Origin: an uncultured Pseudomonadota bacterium
GTDB lineage: Bacteria; Pseudomonadota; Alphaproteobacteria; RF32; CAG-239
Reading direction: 5' to 3'
Length of the DNA stretch: 64,000 bases
NCBI GenBank assembly: GCA_902763535.1
Contig: CACWSG010000005.1
Location: 1 to 64,000, forward strand
Made by a program: the position numbers and the translations under genes
Part shown: piece after piece, positions 26,061 through 35,193 of the stretch
Numbering within the stretch: position 1 is the first letter of the stretch
Layout: each line of letters begins with the position of its first letter
The notes under the pieces: model-generated
The model's input: only the letters and a program-made list of their open reading frames with translations
What the model was told of the DNA's origin: nothing
Databases searched by the model: none

Positions 26061-26127
26061 AGAAACTCTCTAAAAAGCTAAGTTATGTACGCACAAGTAC
26101 ACTCCTGTCGCTTATTAGAGAGTTTCT
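26061..26127 (+). terminator. long inverted repeat downstream of recA, probable structured terminator
   Basis: AGAAACTCTCTAA (26061-26073) pairs perfectly with TTAGAGAGTTTCT (26115-26127). The 41-base interval extends the stem with AAGC/GCTT and holds an inner hairpin of TGTAC and GTACA. A short T-rich stretch follows. It could end recA transcription or be a small structured RNA element. Confidence 0.6.
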
Positions 26128-26268
26128 TATTATCCGTCTGTCTATTCGCGTTTTTTTGTTTTTATGCAAAAAAATAAAAAAAAATTCGAATCGAAAACGT
26201 TCAGAGAATCTTAATAAAATCGAGTCAGACTCAAGCTAACTCGTTGAAAAACGAATCGCTTTTTAGGC

Positions 26269-26297
26269 TTGTTGAGGGCTTAAAAATGTGGTATAAT
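26269..26297 (+). promoter_or_regulatory. sigma70-type promoter 0.5 kb upstream of the flagellin gene
   Basis: TTGTTG (26269-26274), a 17-base spacer and a perfect TATAAT (26292-26297). The predicted transcript starts near 26304 and passes a ribosome-binding site at 26330 and a terminator-like hairpin at 26590. Confidence 0.6.
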
Positions 26298-26344
26298 TAT
26301 TGTAGTATCGTACGAAACTTATAGTAAAAGAAGGACTGACAAGA

Positions 26345-26851
26345 ATGTTGGTTTTAGGGTGGACATTAATGGGACGAAGGTGCTCATCGTATGATTATAC
26401 GATGGGTTTTGGCGTGTCCGCCCGAGTAGAGAATAGAGATAGTAATAAACTTTCCACCCGTTATATGCTATCTAGCTTACTAAGCTCAAATAAATTTTCG
26501 CTAAGTGCGCGTCGGTCACTTGCTTTGTATGATTTTTATCGACGTATTACAACGTCTCAAAAATCTGACAAAGCTACGCGTATTGCGGTAAAAACAACCG
26601 GAGCTCGGTTGTTTTTATCCTCTACCCCCCCATATTTATTCAGCAAAATCAAATGGTTATCATGCATCATTAAATTTAAACTGTCACCCCTCGAGCGAGG
26701 AACGAGCGAGATTAGGGGTCTTCGAATTAGTTATAATAAAACATCGAAGATGCCTAACTCAGACGCCCAAGGCGTCTTCGGGCATGACAGGTTTATTATC
26801 GGGCATGACAGTAGGTGTGCTGAAAGGAGGGGGTTATGTCTGTTAACATAA
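26345..26851 (+). CDS. doubtful open frame of 168 codons before the flagellin gene
   Basis: A frame from ATG 26345 stays open to 26851 and has GAAGGA nine bases before the ATG and a good promoter upstream. The product has no recognised domain. Its second half is built from the palindromic repeat units at 26682-26810, and a terminator-like hairpin interrupts it at 26590. Either only the first 80 or so codons are a real small protein extended by repeat insertion, or the region is an untranslated leader. It also overlaps the flagellin start by 16 bases. Confidence 0.25.
   Translation: MLVLGWTLMGRRCSSYDYTMGFGVSARVENRDSNKLSTRYMLSSLLSSNKFSLSARRSLALYDFYRRITTSQKSDKATRIAVKTTGARLFLSSTPPYLFSKIKWLSCIIKFKLSPLERGTSEIRGLRISYNKTSKMPNSDAQGVFGHDRFIIGHDSRCAERRGLCLLT
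26590..26616 (+). terminator. terminator-like hairpin upstream of the flagellin gene
   Basis: AAAAACAACCG (26590-26600) pairs with CGGTTGTTTTT (26606-26616) over a 5-base loop, ending in T residues. It would end the transcript that begins near 26304, giving an RNA of about 310 bases, or act as an attenuator for flagellin. Confidence 0.65.
26682..26810. repeat. palindromic repeat units upstream of flagellin
   Basis: Unit a (26682-26721) opens with TGTCACCCCT and closes with AGGGGTCT. Unit b (26748-26789) is in the opposite orientation, opening AGATGCC and closing GGCATGACA, with an inner stem GACGCC/GGCGTC. A truncated end, TCGGGCATGACA, follows at 26799-26810. All share the plan TGTC-A-stem-stem'-T-CT seen in other intergenic units of this window. 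Confidence 0.8.
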
Positions 26852-28618
26852 CTTTGACCTCCAGTATGCGCCAACTTGAGTTCCTTGAAGTCGTTGGCAA
26901 GTCAGATGTCCACCACCCAAACACGGCTTTCGACCGGTAAAAAGGTCAACAATGCGATTGATAATGCCAACTCTTATTATCAAGCTCGAGCTTTGACCAA
27001 CCGTGCGAGTGATTTAGATATGCTCCTTGATGCGATGGGGCAGTCAATACAGACTGTTACCACAGCGGTGCATGGATTGGAAAAATCAGCTGAAATGTTG
27101 GAAAATGCCGCAGTGATTGCCAAGGAAGCCTATGAGGCGGAGATTATACCGGAAAAAGCTTGGTTTGAAGCTCAAGTCGGTCCCAATGGTGCAGTTGTAA
27201 CGACGGCACAAGAGCTCAAAGATGCCATCAATGCCAATAAAAAAACCATCTGCGTTTACGGCAAGATTGATTATTTTGAAAATCAAACTTTAGCCATGAA
27301 AGCCAATCAAAAATTGGTTGGTACCGAGTATTTCACCGGTTATACGGGAAATAAAAAATTCTCGGAGATTAATTTTAGCGGAACACAGGATAATGCTATA
27401 AAGACAGCTAATAATACGTTGATTTCTGATTTGAGATTGAATGCTGATATTGTCAAAACAAATGCATCTAATAGCTTTATAGGCTGTAGTAATGTGACTA
27501 TTCGTAATATTGATTTACTGTTTAATGTAACCGGTAGCAGTTCAAGTGGAGCGATTCAAGGTGCAATTGTCGCTGGGGGGGCTCAGAAAATTAAATTTGA
27601 AGGCATGGTAAATATTGACAGTAAGGGAACATTATCTCCAGCTATGATGGTTTTGAATTCAAATGTTGTTGTAGCTGAAGATGCAACACTTAATATGAGA
27701 TATAATGGTTCAAGATATTATGCTACGTTGCTCTATCATTCAAATTGGGATATATATGGTAAACTGAACATTTCAAGTAATATGAATTATGGAATATATC
27801 TGAATGATGGTACTTATAGTGGTAATAGATTAAGTATTCATAGTGGAGCTGAGGTAACAACAAATAGCGCCTTATGGCATATAGGACCTAGGCAAAATGA
27901 AACTTTTTACAATATACTCAATATTGAAGCCGGAGCAAAAATTAACTGGAAAAATAATAATTCAAGTTTTATCAGCGAGGGTTATATTGTGGAAAATAAT
28001 ACAAATTCAAATAAGTATATATCCGCGCAGACTTTACATGATAGCGGAGATTTTTCGGAAGTACCCTGTGATATTGATTGGTCAACTTGGCAAGCGTTGC
28101 CGGATATAAAGGAAAGTGAAAGTGCCGTTAAAGTTGCGCAAAGCTCGGAGCAATATTTAACCGCGATGACAGCTTTTGACGAGATGGTTGCAGATAGCGG
28201 ATATCAGGGAGTGAATTTGATAAAAGGCGGCAAATTGACGACGATGTTTAATGAAGACCGCACACATAGCTACACGGTTGAGGGCAAAGATATGAGTTTA
28301 AGCGGATTGGGCATCACAACTCGCGAGTGGCAGACCAAAGGCGATATTGCCCAAAGTATCAAAGAGATTCAAAATGCGATGAGTTCTATTCGCGATGAGG
28401 TTACAAGGTTGGGCAATCACTTGAGCATTATTGAAACAAGAATGAACTTTACTGATGGTTTGGTTGATGTTCTGCAGACCGGCGCTGATGATTTGGTATT
28501 GGCAGATATGAATGAGGAGTCAGCGAATTATTTGGCTTTACAGACCCGCAACAACCTCGCAGTTAATGCTCTTGCCTTAGCGGCACAATCCAATAATGCA
28601 GTGTTGAAATTGTTCTAA
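26836..28618 (+). CDS. flagellin with beta-helix-like insert; apparent frameshift near the N-terminus
   Basis: The filament subunit begins at ATG 26836 behind a perfect AAGGAGG (26824). It reads MSVNITLTSSMRQ and then must change frame near 26872-26876 to continue as NLSSLKSLASQMSTTQTRL, the conserved D0/D1 helix; as written the first frame stops at 26938. The second frame is open from 26876 to 28618. The C-terminal D1/D0 helix ends with NNLAVNALALAAQSNNAVLK. The middle (about 27200-28060) has the pattern of a right-handed beta-helix of pectate-lyase type instead of a usual D2/D3 domain and is more AT-rich. A two-base loss in a CAAAAC run would explain the shift; it may be real or an assembly error. 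Confidence 0.8.
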
Positions 28619-28626
28619 AACATCGC

Positions 28627-28718
28627 AGACCCCTAATTCGCAGTCTAAAGACTGCTCAGGGGTGACATTACCGGTTTTGTCATGCCTGAGGACTGCTTGC
28701 AATCCGAATTAGGCATCT
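28627..28718. repeat. palindromic repeat units downstream of flagellin
   Basis: Unit a (28627-28667) runs AGACCCCTAATT to AGGGGTGACA with an inner GCAGTC/GACTGC stem. Unit b (28678-28718) runs TGTCATGCC to AGGCATCT. They belong to the same family as the units before the flagellin gene and those at 46 and 47.9 kb. Confidence 0.8.
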
Positions 28719-28761
28719 ACCGATTTTAATTATAAAAAAATCAAAAAAAATTCCCTCTACC

Positions 28762-28790
28762 CTTGCATGAGAAAAATCTGTTTCCTATAT
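28762..28790 (+). promoter_or_regulatory. heat-shock (sigma32-type) promoter of dnaK
   Basis: CTTGCA (28762-28767), exactly 17 bases, then CTATAT (28785-28790) matches the alphaproteobacterial RpoH consensus CTTG/CYTAT. It lies 44 bases before the dnaK start codon. Confidence 0.65.
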
Positions 28791-28834
28791 AAGTTAGCAG
28801 ATGAGATTTTTTATTAATGAAAGAAGGTAAAATT

Positions 28835-30748
28835 ATGAGCAATAAAGTTATAGGTATTGACCTTGGTACAACTAACTCCTGCTTTGCCGTTATGGAAGGC
28901 GGTGAGGCCAAAGTTTTGGAAAACTCCGAAGGTGCACGCACAACCCCGTCAATGGTTGCGTTTACCGACAACGAAAGATTGGTTGGTTTTCCGGCCAAAC
29001 GTCAAGCTGTTACCAATCCGGAAAATACACTGTTTGCCATCAAACGCTTAATCGGTCGCAGATTCGATTCTCCGGAAGTTTCTAAAGACAAAGGTTTGGT
29101 TCCGTTTAAGATTGTACAAGGTGACAACGGCGATGCTTGGGTCGAGGTAAAAGGACAAAAATATGCCCCCTCGCAAATTTCGGCTATCGTTTTGCAAAAA
29201 ATCAAAGAATATGCCGAGAGCTATTTGGGCGAAAAAATTGAAAAAGCAGTTATTACCGTTCCGGCTTATTTTAATGACTCTCAACGCCAAGCCACTAAAG
29301 ATGCCGGTAAAATTGCCGGATTGGAAGTTTTGCGTATTATCAACGAGCCGACGGCCGCAGCCTTGGCTTATGGTTTGGATAAAAACAAGACCGGCACTAT
29401 TGCGGTTTATGACCTTGGCGGCGGTACTTTTGATATTTCAATTTTGGAAATCGGTGATGGTGTTTTTGAAGTTAAATCAACCAATGGTGATACCTTCTTA
29501 GGCGGTGAAGATTTTGACCAGCGCTTGGTTAACTATTTGGCTGATGAGTTCAAAAAAGAATCCGGAATTGATTTGAAGAATGACCGTTTGGCTTTGCAAC
29601 GTTTAAAAGAAGCTGCCGAAAAAGCTAAGATTGAATTGTCTTCAACCACTCAAACCGAGGTTAATTTGCCGTTTATTACAGCTGATGCAACCGGTCCGAA
29701 ACACCTTAACATCAAATTGACCAGAGCTAAATTGGAATCAATCGTTGAGGATTTGATTGAACGCACGGTTGAGCCTTGCAAAAAGGCCATGGCTGATGCC
29801 GGAGTTTCGGCTAATGACATCAGCGAAGTTATTTTGGTCGGTGGTATGACTCGTATGCCGAAAGTTCAAGAAAAAGTAAAAGAAATATTCGGCAAAGAAC
29901 CCCACAAAGGTGTTAACCCTGATGAAGTTGTGGCCGTTGGTGCTGCAATTCAGGGCGGTGTTTTGATGGGCGATGTTAAAGATGTGTTGTTGCTGGATGT
30001 AACTCCGCTTTCTTTGGGTATTGAAACCTTGGGCGGCGTATTTACAAGATTAATCGACCGCAACACCACCATTCCTACTCGCAAATCACAAGTATTCTCA
30101 ACTGCGGAAGATGGTCAAAATGCCGTTACCATCAGAGTTTTCCAAGGCGAACGCGAAATGGCTGCCGACAACAAATTGCTTGGTCAATTCGATTTGGTCG
30201 GTATTCCGCCGGCACCGCGCGGTATGCCGCAAATTGAGGTTACTTTTGATATTGATGCCAATGGTATTGTTAATGTTTCAGCTAAAGATAAGGCCACTAA
30301 CAAGGAACAAGCTATTCGTATTCAGGCCAGCGGCGGTTTGTCAGATGCCGATATTGAAAAAATGGTAAAAGAAGCCGAAGCTAATGCGGCTGCCGATAAG
30401 CAAAAGAAAGAAACTGTCGAAGCCAAGAATCAGGCCGAAGCTCTTGTTCATACAACCGAAAAAACATTAAAAGAGCATGGCGATAAGATTTCGTCAGCTG
30501 ATAAGCAGGCGATTGAAACCGAGTTGAATGCTTTGAAGACTGCTTTGGAAGCTAACGATGCCGCAGTTATTAAAGAAAAGACCAATTCCTTGATGCAAGC
30601 TTCGTTGAAATTGGGCGAAGCTATGTATAAGGCTCAGGCGGCTGATGCCAGCGCACAAGGAGCAACTCAAGGTGCTGATATGGGCGGTGCATCTGAACAA
30701 CCTAAAGATGATAAGGTTGTTGATGCTGATTTTGAAGAAGTCAAATAA
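28835..30748 (+). CDS. dnaK: chaperone DnaK (Hsp70)
   Basis: The 637-residue ATP-dependent chaperone has the N-terminal [14 protein letters not shown] phosphate loop, [42 protein letters not shown] and [11 protein letters not shown] of the actin-like ATPase domain, then the linker [15 protein letters not shown] and the substrate-binding domain. The C-terminus ends in [11 protein letters not shown], the usual EEVD-like tail. The start ATG 28835 follows GAAGGTAAAATT. No grpE or dnaJ is next to it, and the terminator directly behind makes it monocistronic. Confidence 0.98.
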   Translation: MSNKVIGIDLGTTNSCFAVMEGGEAKVLENSEGARTTPSMVAFTDNERLVGFPAKRQAVTNPENTLFAIKRLIGRRFDSPEVSKDKGLVPFKIVQGDNGDAWVEVKGQKYAPSQISAIVLQKIKEYAESYLGEKIEKAVITVPAYFNDSQRQATKDAGKIAGLEVLRIINEPTAAALAYGLDKNKTGTIAVYDLGGGTFDISILEIGDGVFEVKSTNGDTFLGGEDFDQRLVNYLADEFKKESGIDLKNDRLALQRLKEAAEKAKIELSSTTQTEVNLPFITADATGPKHLNIKLTRAKLESIVEDLIERTVEPCKKAMADAGVSANDISEVILVGGMTRMPKVQEKVKEIFGKEPHKGVNPDEVVAVGAAIQGGVLMGDVKDVLLLDVTPLSLGIETLGGVFTRLIDRNTTIPTRKSQVFSTAEDGQNAVTIRVFQGEREMAADNKLLGQFDLVGIPPAPRGMPQIEVTFDIDANGIVNVSAKDKATNKEQAIRIQASGGLSDADIEKMVKEAEANAAADKQKKETVEAKNQAEALVHTTEKTLKEHGDKISSADKQAIETELNALKTALEANDAAVIKEKTNSLMQASLKLGEAMYKAQAADASAQGATQGADMGGASEQPKDDKVVDADFEEVK

Positions 30749-30773
30749 AGTTCCTTGTTTCCTTTCTGATAAC

Positions 30774-30807
30774 AAACCCCCGAATCATTTTCGGGGGTTT
30801 ATTTTTT
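30774..30807 (+). terminator. terminator of dnaK
   Basis: AAACCCCCGA (30774-30783) pairs perfectly with TCGGGGGTTT (30791-30800), followed by ATTTTTTT. Confidence 0.95.
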
Positions 30808-30821
30808 TAACTGACCGCAAA

Positions 30822-31799
30822 TTAGCAAGCAGTTTGAAATTCTTTTTTCAGCGGACGCTCAAACAACTCACTGATAGTTGCTTTGATGTCGGCTTTTTCA
30901 TAAATAACTTTATAAAGCGCCTGACATATCGGCATATCAATGTTATTTTCATCAGCGATAATTTTGACGGCTTTTAAGGTGGGAACACCCTCGGCCAATT
31001 TTTCAAAAGCCTCTCCGCGCGCAAACTTTTCACCAAACATACGATTATGGCTGTGTTTAGAGAACAAAGTTGCCTCATAATCACCCAAGTGAGACAGACC
31101 ATAAGCCGTCATCGGGTTGCCGCCATAAAATTTTATTAAACGACCAACCTCAACCGGAGCTCGCGCCATTAGCGCACCTTTTAGGCCATACCAATCCAAA
31201 CCATCCAAAATTCCGGCGGCTAATCCGATAACATTTTTCAATGCTGCGCCGATTTGGTTACCGATTAAATCACTGCCATAATACAATCTGATAAGGGAGC
31301 TCTGCATGATATTGATAACGGTTTGTTTGCTGACTTCTTCATCGCTATCCACAACAGCAGCCGAGGGCACTCCGCGCATATAGTCTTGTACATGACCCGG
31401 ACCGCCCAAGGTGGCAATATGAATATTTTGCTTAATTTCTTCACGCATAATATCAAGCATTCTCTTGCCTGATGGTTCTTCCAGTCCCTTCATCGCCAGA
31501 AGAAATGTTTTGCCGCCCAAATCGTAGGCACTCAACTCTTTGCAAAGACCGCGAAAATACTGACAGCCAATCGATATGATTACAAAATCATTCTCCAAAA
31601 TTTTGGCCAAATTATCAAACAAAAACATATTGTCACTCAGTGCCAAATAAGAGTTTTTGCGAGTATTTTTCAACTCAATAAAATTAGGTGAAGTCGGAAT
31701 GTCATACATATAAACTTCTTCAGCTTTGCCATAATTGGCAGCATACCATCCTAAAAATGTGCCCCAACGGCCACATCCGATTAGTGATATTTTAGTCAT
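30822..31799 (-). CDS. gpsA: NAD(P)-dependent glycerol-3-phosphate dehydrogenase
   Basis: GpsA reduces dihydroxyacetone phosphate to sn-glycerol 3-phosphate for phospholipid synthesis. The 325-residue chain has the Rossmann loop IGCGRWGTFLG at the start, LAMKGLEEPSGKRM near residue 100, the catalytic Lys in GAALKNVIGLAAG and the substrate segment SHLGDYEATLFSKHSHNRMF. The consensus loop G-L-G-D-L is partly changed, so the protein is a divergent member. It is the only gene between the dnaK terminator and the hypothetical gene at 31910. Confidence 0.85.
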   Translation of the reverse strand: MTKISLIGCGRWGTFLGWYAANYGKAEEVYMYDIPTSPNFIELKNTRKNSYLALSDNMFLFDNLAKILENDFVIISIGCQYFRGLCKELSAYDLGGKTFLLAMKGLEEPSGKRMLDIMREEIKQNIHIATLGGPGHVQDYMRGVPSAAVVDSDEEVSKQTVINIMQSSLIRLYYGSDLIGNQIGAALKNVIGLAAGILDGLDWYGLKGALMARAPVEVGRLIKFYGGNPMTAYGLSHLGDYEATLFSKHSHNRMFGEKFARGEAFEKLAEGVPTLKAVKIIADENNIDMPICQALYKVIYEKADIKATISELFERPLKKEFQTAC

Positions 31800-31909
31800 A
31801 GTTACTTCAAGCCTTTCAATGCTATTGTAGTTAATGAGGTTATGTTAGCCCATTAAAAACATTTTCGCAACGGCAATATGATAAAAGCTCTTGTGCAGTG
31901 GATTAAAAA

Positions 31910-32269
31910 CTATAATTCGCCTTTTTTGGCGCGCTGGCGAGTTACAATCGCCTTAATATGATCAAAATGTTCAAAGGATTGATAAGCATAATCCAAGCTT
32001 TTTTTATCGCAATCATAAAACACTTGATTGGCCAATGTGCTTATCGCATCATCAATGCGTTTGAAAGCGGCATTATAGTCGGCATTATAGTTGTTTTTGA
32101 CTCTTTTTTGAACGATAGCATGATACGCCGAAATTGCCTTTACCGTCTCATCAGCCGAATTTGCATATCCTTTTTCTTCAAAGTCACGCATAATCCGTGC
32201 TGTTGTTTGGTAAAAGCACTTATTAGTCAGGATACTTTTTTGTATCTTATTATTGCTATCAATTATCAT
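31910..32269 (-). CDS. hypothetical helical protein
   Basis: The 119-residue product from ATG 32269 is rich in charged residues and predicted helical, with no signal peptide. It has no recognised family. Examples of its character are CFYQTTARIMRDFEEKGYAN and AFKRIDDAISTLANQVF. The ribosome-binding site is weak (GGAT 13 bases before). It stands alone between gpsA and comF with gaps of about 110 bases on each side. Confidence 0.5.
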   Translation of the reverse strand: MIIDSNNKIQKSILTNKCFYQTTARIMRDFEEKGYANSADETVKAISAYHAIVQKRVKNNYNADYNAAFKRIDDAISTLANQVFYDCDKKSLDYAYQSFEHFDHIKAIVTRQRAKKGEL

Positions 32270-32387
32270 TTTATTCAACGATCCATAGTTCTATTATCGG
32301 GTGCTATCATAAAATAATAAAAAAATCAAGCTTTTTTGTCCAACCAGTAACAGTATAGCAAACAAAAGCTAACAATATGTTAACATA

Positions 32388-33113
32388 TTAAATCGAGGTG
32401 CGTGCTACTGTCAACCAGTCAACCGACTTGGCACCGGCGCGTTTCAAAACTTGGGTACACTCTTTGAGCGTTGAGCCGGTTGTGAGAACATCATCTATTA
32501 ATAAAATCCGTTTTCCCTTGATTAACTGGCTGTTCTTTATGCCGAATGCTCCTTGCAAATTTTTTAATCTGGCAAAACCTTTGCACTCTACTTGTGATTT
32601 GGTTCGGCGAATCTTGTGCAAAACGGCATTATTAACCTCAATACCGGTCAGTGTGGATAGTTCTTTGCCTAAAAGTGATGACTGATTGTACTTGCGCCAA
32701 ATCAAACGAGTGTAATGCAGAGGAACCGGTATTATCATATCCACACCGGATTGAAAAATTTCATTGCCGGCGACAAACATCATTTTGGCCAACAAAGAGG
32801 CTAATTCCGTGTGATCATAAAATTTAAAATCCAAAATTAATTTTTTGGAAAAATCATCATAAACAAAGGCCGAACGCGAATAGCGAAAGGGTTTGCGTTT
32901 GTTTTGCAAACATTGTCCGCACAACAAACGGACATCTTTCTTTGGTGCAACCTCACCCAAAGGTTGACCGCAACGATGACAAACCGGCGGCTTGAGAAAT
33001 TCAATATCGCGGATGCAAGTATCACAAACACCCTTATCTTCGGATAAAATTTTTCCGCAGATGGCGCAACGAGGCGGTAATATAAAATTGAGAATTTTAT
33101 GCCAAACCGTCAT
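32388..33113 (-). CDS. comF: ComF family phosphoribosyltransferase-like protein
   Basis: The 241-residue protein has an N-terminal zinc-ribbon-like region with cysteine pairs (CAICGKIL, CDTC, CHRCGQPL, CGQC) and a C-terminal type I phosphoribosyltransferase domain with the PRPP loop ILLIDDVLTTGSTLKEC. ComF proteins take part in DNA uptake or recombination of transforming DNA; a ComEC gene is found 4 kb further on. Its start overlaps the sucD-like stop by 4 bases, so it ends the sufE-sucC-sucD-comF operon. Confidence 0.9.
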   Translation of the reverse strand: MTVWHKILNFILPPRCAICGKILSEDKGVCDTCIRDIEFLKPPVCHRCGQPLGEVAPKKDVRLLCGQCLQNKRKPFRYSRSAFVYDDFSKKLILDFKFYDHTELASLLAKMMFVAGNEIFQSGVDMIIPVPLHYTRLIWRKYNQSSLLGKELSTLTGIEVNNAVLHKIRRTKSQVECKGFARLKNLQGAFGIKNSQLIKGKRILLIDDVLTTGSTLKECTQVLKRAGAKSVDWLTVARTSI

Positions 33114-33979
33114 TTCAAACTAACCAATGCTTTGGTTATGTCGCTGACACTGTTTACCACTATCATACCGGCATCTGCCAAAGCATCTTTTTTATCCTGA
33201 ACCGAAACATAGCCATTGGTCAAAATATCTCCGGCGTAACCCATATTGTGATCAAACGGCATAGCATCACCGGCAACAAAAGCAATAACCGGTTTTTTGT
33301 TGTGTTGGCGTTTATACCATTCGGCAGCAGCTTCTTCAAAAGGTCCGCTCAACTGACCTATCATCACGATTGCCTTGGTATCATCATCACGATTAAATGC
33401 TGATATAACATCAATAAAATCCACACCAATCAAAATATCATCGCCCAATCCAACCACAGTTGACTGCCCCAAACCGGCACGATTGATGGAAAGAACTGCC
33501 TCATAAGTCAAAGTTGAGGAACGCGAAACAACACCGATATTGCCTTTTTTGTGAATATCAACTGGAAAAATACCCAATCTGGCCTCATCGGGAGTGATAA
33601 TTCCCGGCGTATTCGGACCAATAAGTTTGGTTTTGCAACCGCGCAACATTGCTTTTATTTCAAGCATATCCCGCAAGGGAACATCGGCAGCAATACTGAC
33701 CGCCAAATCCAACTCAGCTTCAACCGCTTCACGCACCGCAGTTTTCAACTGTGAGGCCGGAACATACATAACACTGGCGGTAGCTTTGGTTTCTTTGACA
33801 GCTTCTTGCAGGGTGTTAAAAACCGGAAGCCCTAAGTGCAAAGTTCCACCCTTATCAGGGGTTACACCGGCAACAACTTTAGTGCCATAATCAAGTGAAT
33901 TTTTGACATGAAACGAGGCTTGAGTTCCGGTTATGCCTTGGCACACGACCAAAGTATCTTTGTTTACAAAAATCGCCAT
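33110..33979 (-). CDS. sucD: SucD-like succinate-CoA ligase alpha subunit with altered active-site His
   Basis: The 289-residue protein has the SucD CoA-binding domain (VCQGITGTQASFHVKNSLDY) and ligase domain (KTKLIGPNTPGIITPDEARL). In the enzyme, the phosphohistidine is in MGHAGA; here the segment reads PFDHNMGYAGDI, so Tyr replaces the catalytic His. A His three residues earlier could not do the same job without rearrangement. The partner SucC-like gene lies directly upstream. The pair may bind CoA without making succinyl-CoA by the usual phosphoenzyme route. Symbol is by family, not proven activity. Confidence 0.8.
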   Translation of the reverse strand: MAIFVNKDTLVVCQGITGTQASFHVKNSLDYGTKVVAGVTPDKGGTLHLGLPVFNTLQEAVKETKATASVMYVPASQLKTAVREAVEAELDLAVSIAADVPLRDMLEIKAMLRGCKTKLIGPNTPGIITPDEARLGIFPVDIHKKGNIGVVSRSSTLTYEAVLSINRAGLGQSTVVGLGDDILIGVDFIDVISAFNRDDDTKAIVMIGQLSGPFEEAAAEWYKRQHNKKPVIAFVAGDAMPFDHNMGYAGDILTNGYVSVQDKKDALADAGMIVVNSVSDITKALVSLK

Positions 33980-35181
33980 TAGACCGCAGCCTCCATTTCT
34001 TTAAGCAGTTTATCAACCGCTTCTTCTTGAGTATCTGCCCACACAACCGGCAAATGTGAATTATTCAAAATTTCATGAGCCATATCTTTGTTGGTTCCCT
34101 CAAAACGAATCACCATCGGAACATTGAGTCCGGCCTCCGCAGCCGCGGCAATAATTCCATCAGCTATCAGGTTACACCGCACAAAACCGCCCAAAATATT
34201 GAGCAATATCCCCTCAACACGCGGGTTGGTCATGATTATTTTGATACCATTAGCAATTTTGTCTTTATCAACGCCGCCTTTTACATTAATAAAACACGCG
34301 GCTCCGCTGCCTTTTTCTTTGAGCAAATCCATCGTTGACAGGGCTAACCCGTCACCATTGACAATGCAGCCGACTGAGCCATCAAAGTCATGGTATGAAA
34401 ACTTATAACGTCTGGCCTGCAATTTTCGCTCATCCAAATCACTATCATCTCGCAGAGCGGCAATATCAGGGTGGCGAAACAGAGCATTGTCATCAAGCGA
34501 AATTTTGGCATCCAGTGCCAATAATTCACCGGAAGATGTAACACCGACCGGATTAATCTCTATCATAGTAGCATCCAAACCCAAAAAGGCTTTATGCAAA
34601 CCATTGACCAATTGCTCCAAATGAGGAAGAGTGCGTTTGGGCAATTTCAAAAACTTCATTATGTGCTGAATCTGCTGTTGCGAGGTTGTGCCTAAAGTAT
34701 TGAGCGAAAGGTGCAAAATATCATCAGGATTATTAATTGCTTTTTCAATAATGTTGCCATCAGGAACATTCGCCGCCAACAAAACCAGTTCGGAAGTTAT
34801 GCGATTGATGGTCAGACCGAGATAAAAACTTTTTTTGACCTTTTGAAAAGCCTCAACATAAATTTTATTAACCACTTTACCCTGCGGTCCGGTTTGAATG
34901 GTAACCAAGGTATTGCCGAGCATTTTTTCAGTTTCGCAAGCAATAGCACGGCGATTTTTGACCAAACGAATTCCTCCGGCTGAACCGGCTGATTTTTCCA
35001 AGAAAAATCCTGACTGTCTGGCACCGGATTGGATTTGCGCCTTGAGCATCCATGGACCGCGGTTGCTAACCTCGGCAGCCACGGCGAGAGCTTCTTTGGG
35101 AGTATAAGCTATCTTGCCGTTCGGAACACTTATTCCGAAACGTTTCAGTACATTTTTGGCCTGATACTCATGAATGTTCAT
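33979..35181 (-). CDS. sucC: SucC-like succinate-CoA ligase beta subunit, divergent
   Basis: The 400-residue ATP-grasp protein starts with the family signature MNIHEYQAKNVLKRFGISVP. Conserved metal residues remain in IEINPVGV and ALDAKISLDDNALFR. The ATP-binding loop, normally AQIHAGGRGKAGG, is AQIQSGARQSG with an insertion before SAGSAGGIRLV, and the phosphate-binding DVGGGA is INVKGGV. NIFGGIMRCD is replaced by NILGGFVRCN. These changes occur together with the His loss in the alpha subunit. It is followed with no gap by the sucD-like gene. Confidence 0.8.
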   Translation of the reverse strand: MNIHEYQAKNVLKRFGISVPNGKIAYTPKEALAVAAEVSNRGPWMLKAQIQSGARQSGFFLEKSAGSAGGIRLVKNRRAIACETEKMLGNTLVTIQTGPQGKVVNKIYVEAFQKVKKSFYLGLTINRITSELVLLAANVPDGNIIEKAINNPDDILHLSLNTLGTTSQQQIQHIMKFLKLPKRTLPHLEQLVNGLHKAFLGLDATMIEINPVGVTSSGELLALDAKISLDDNALFRHPDIAALRDDSDLDERKLQARRYKFSYHDFDGSVGCIVNGDGLALSTMDLLKEKGSGAACFINVKGGVDKDKIANGIKIIMTNPRVEGILLNILGGFVRCNLIADGIIAAAAEAGLNVPMVIRFEGTNKDMAHEILNNSHLPVVWADTQEEAVDKLLKEMEAAV

Positions 35182-35193
35182 GATGCTTTTACC

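Noticed and set aside
26304..26616. Possible tmRNA, RNase P RNA or 6S RNA
   Set aside because: None of the conserved sequence blocks of these RNAs was seen; only a generic promoter, hairpins and terminator.
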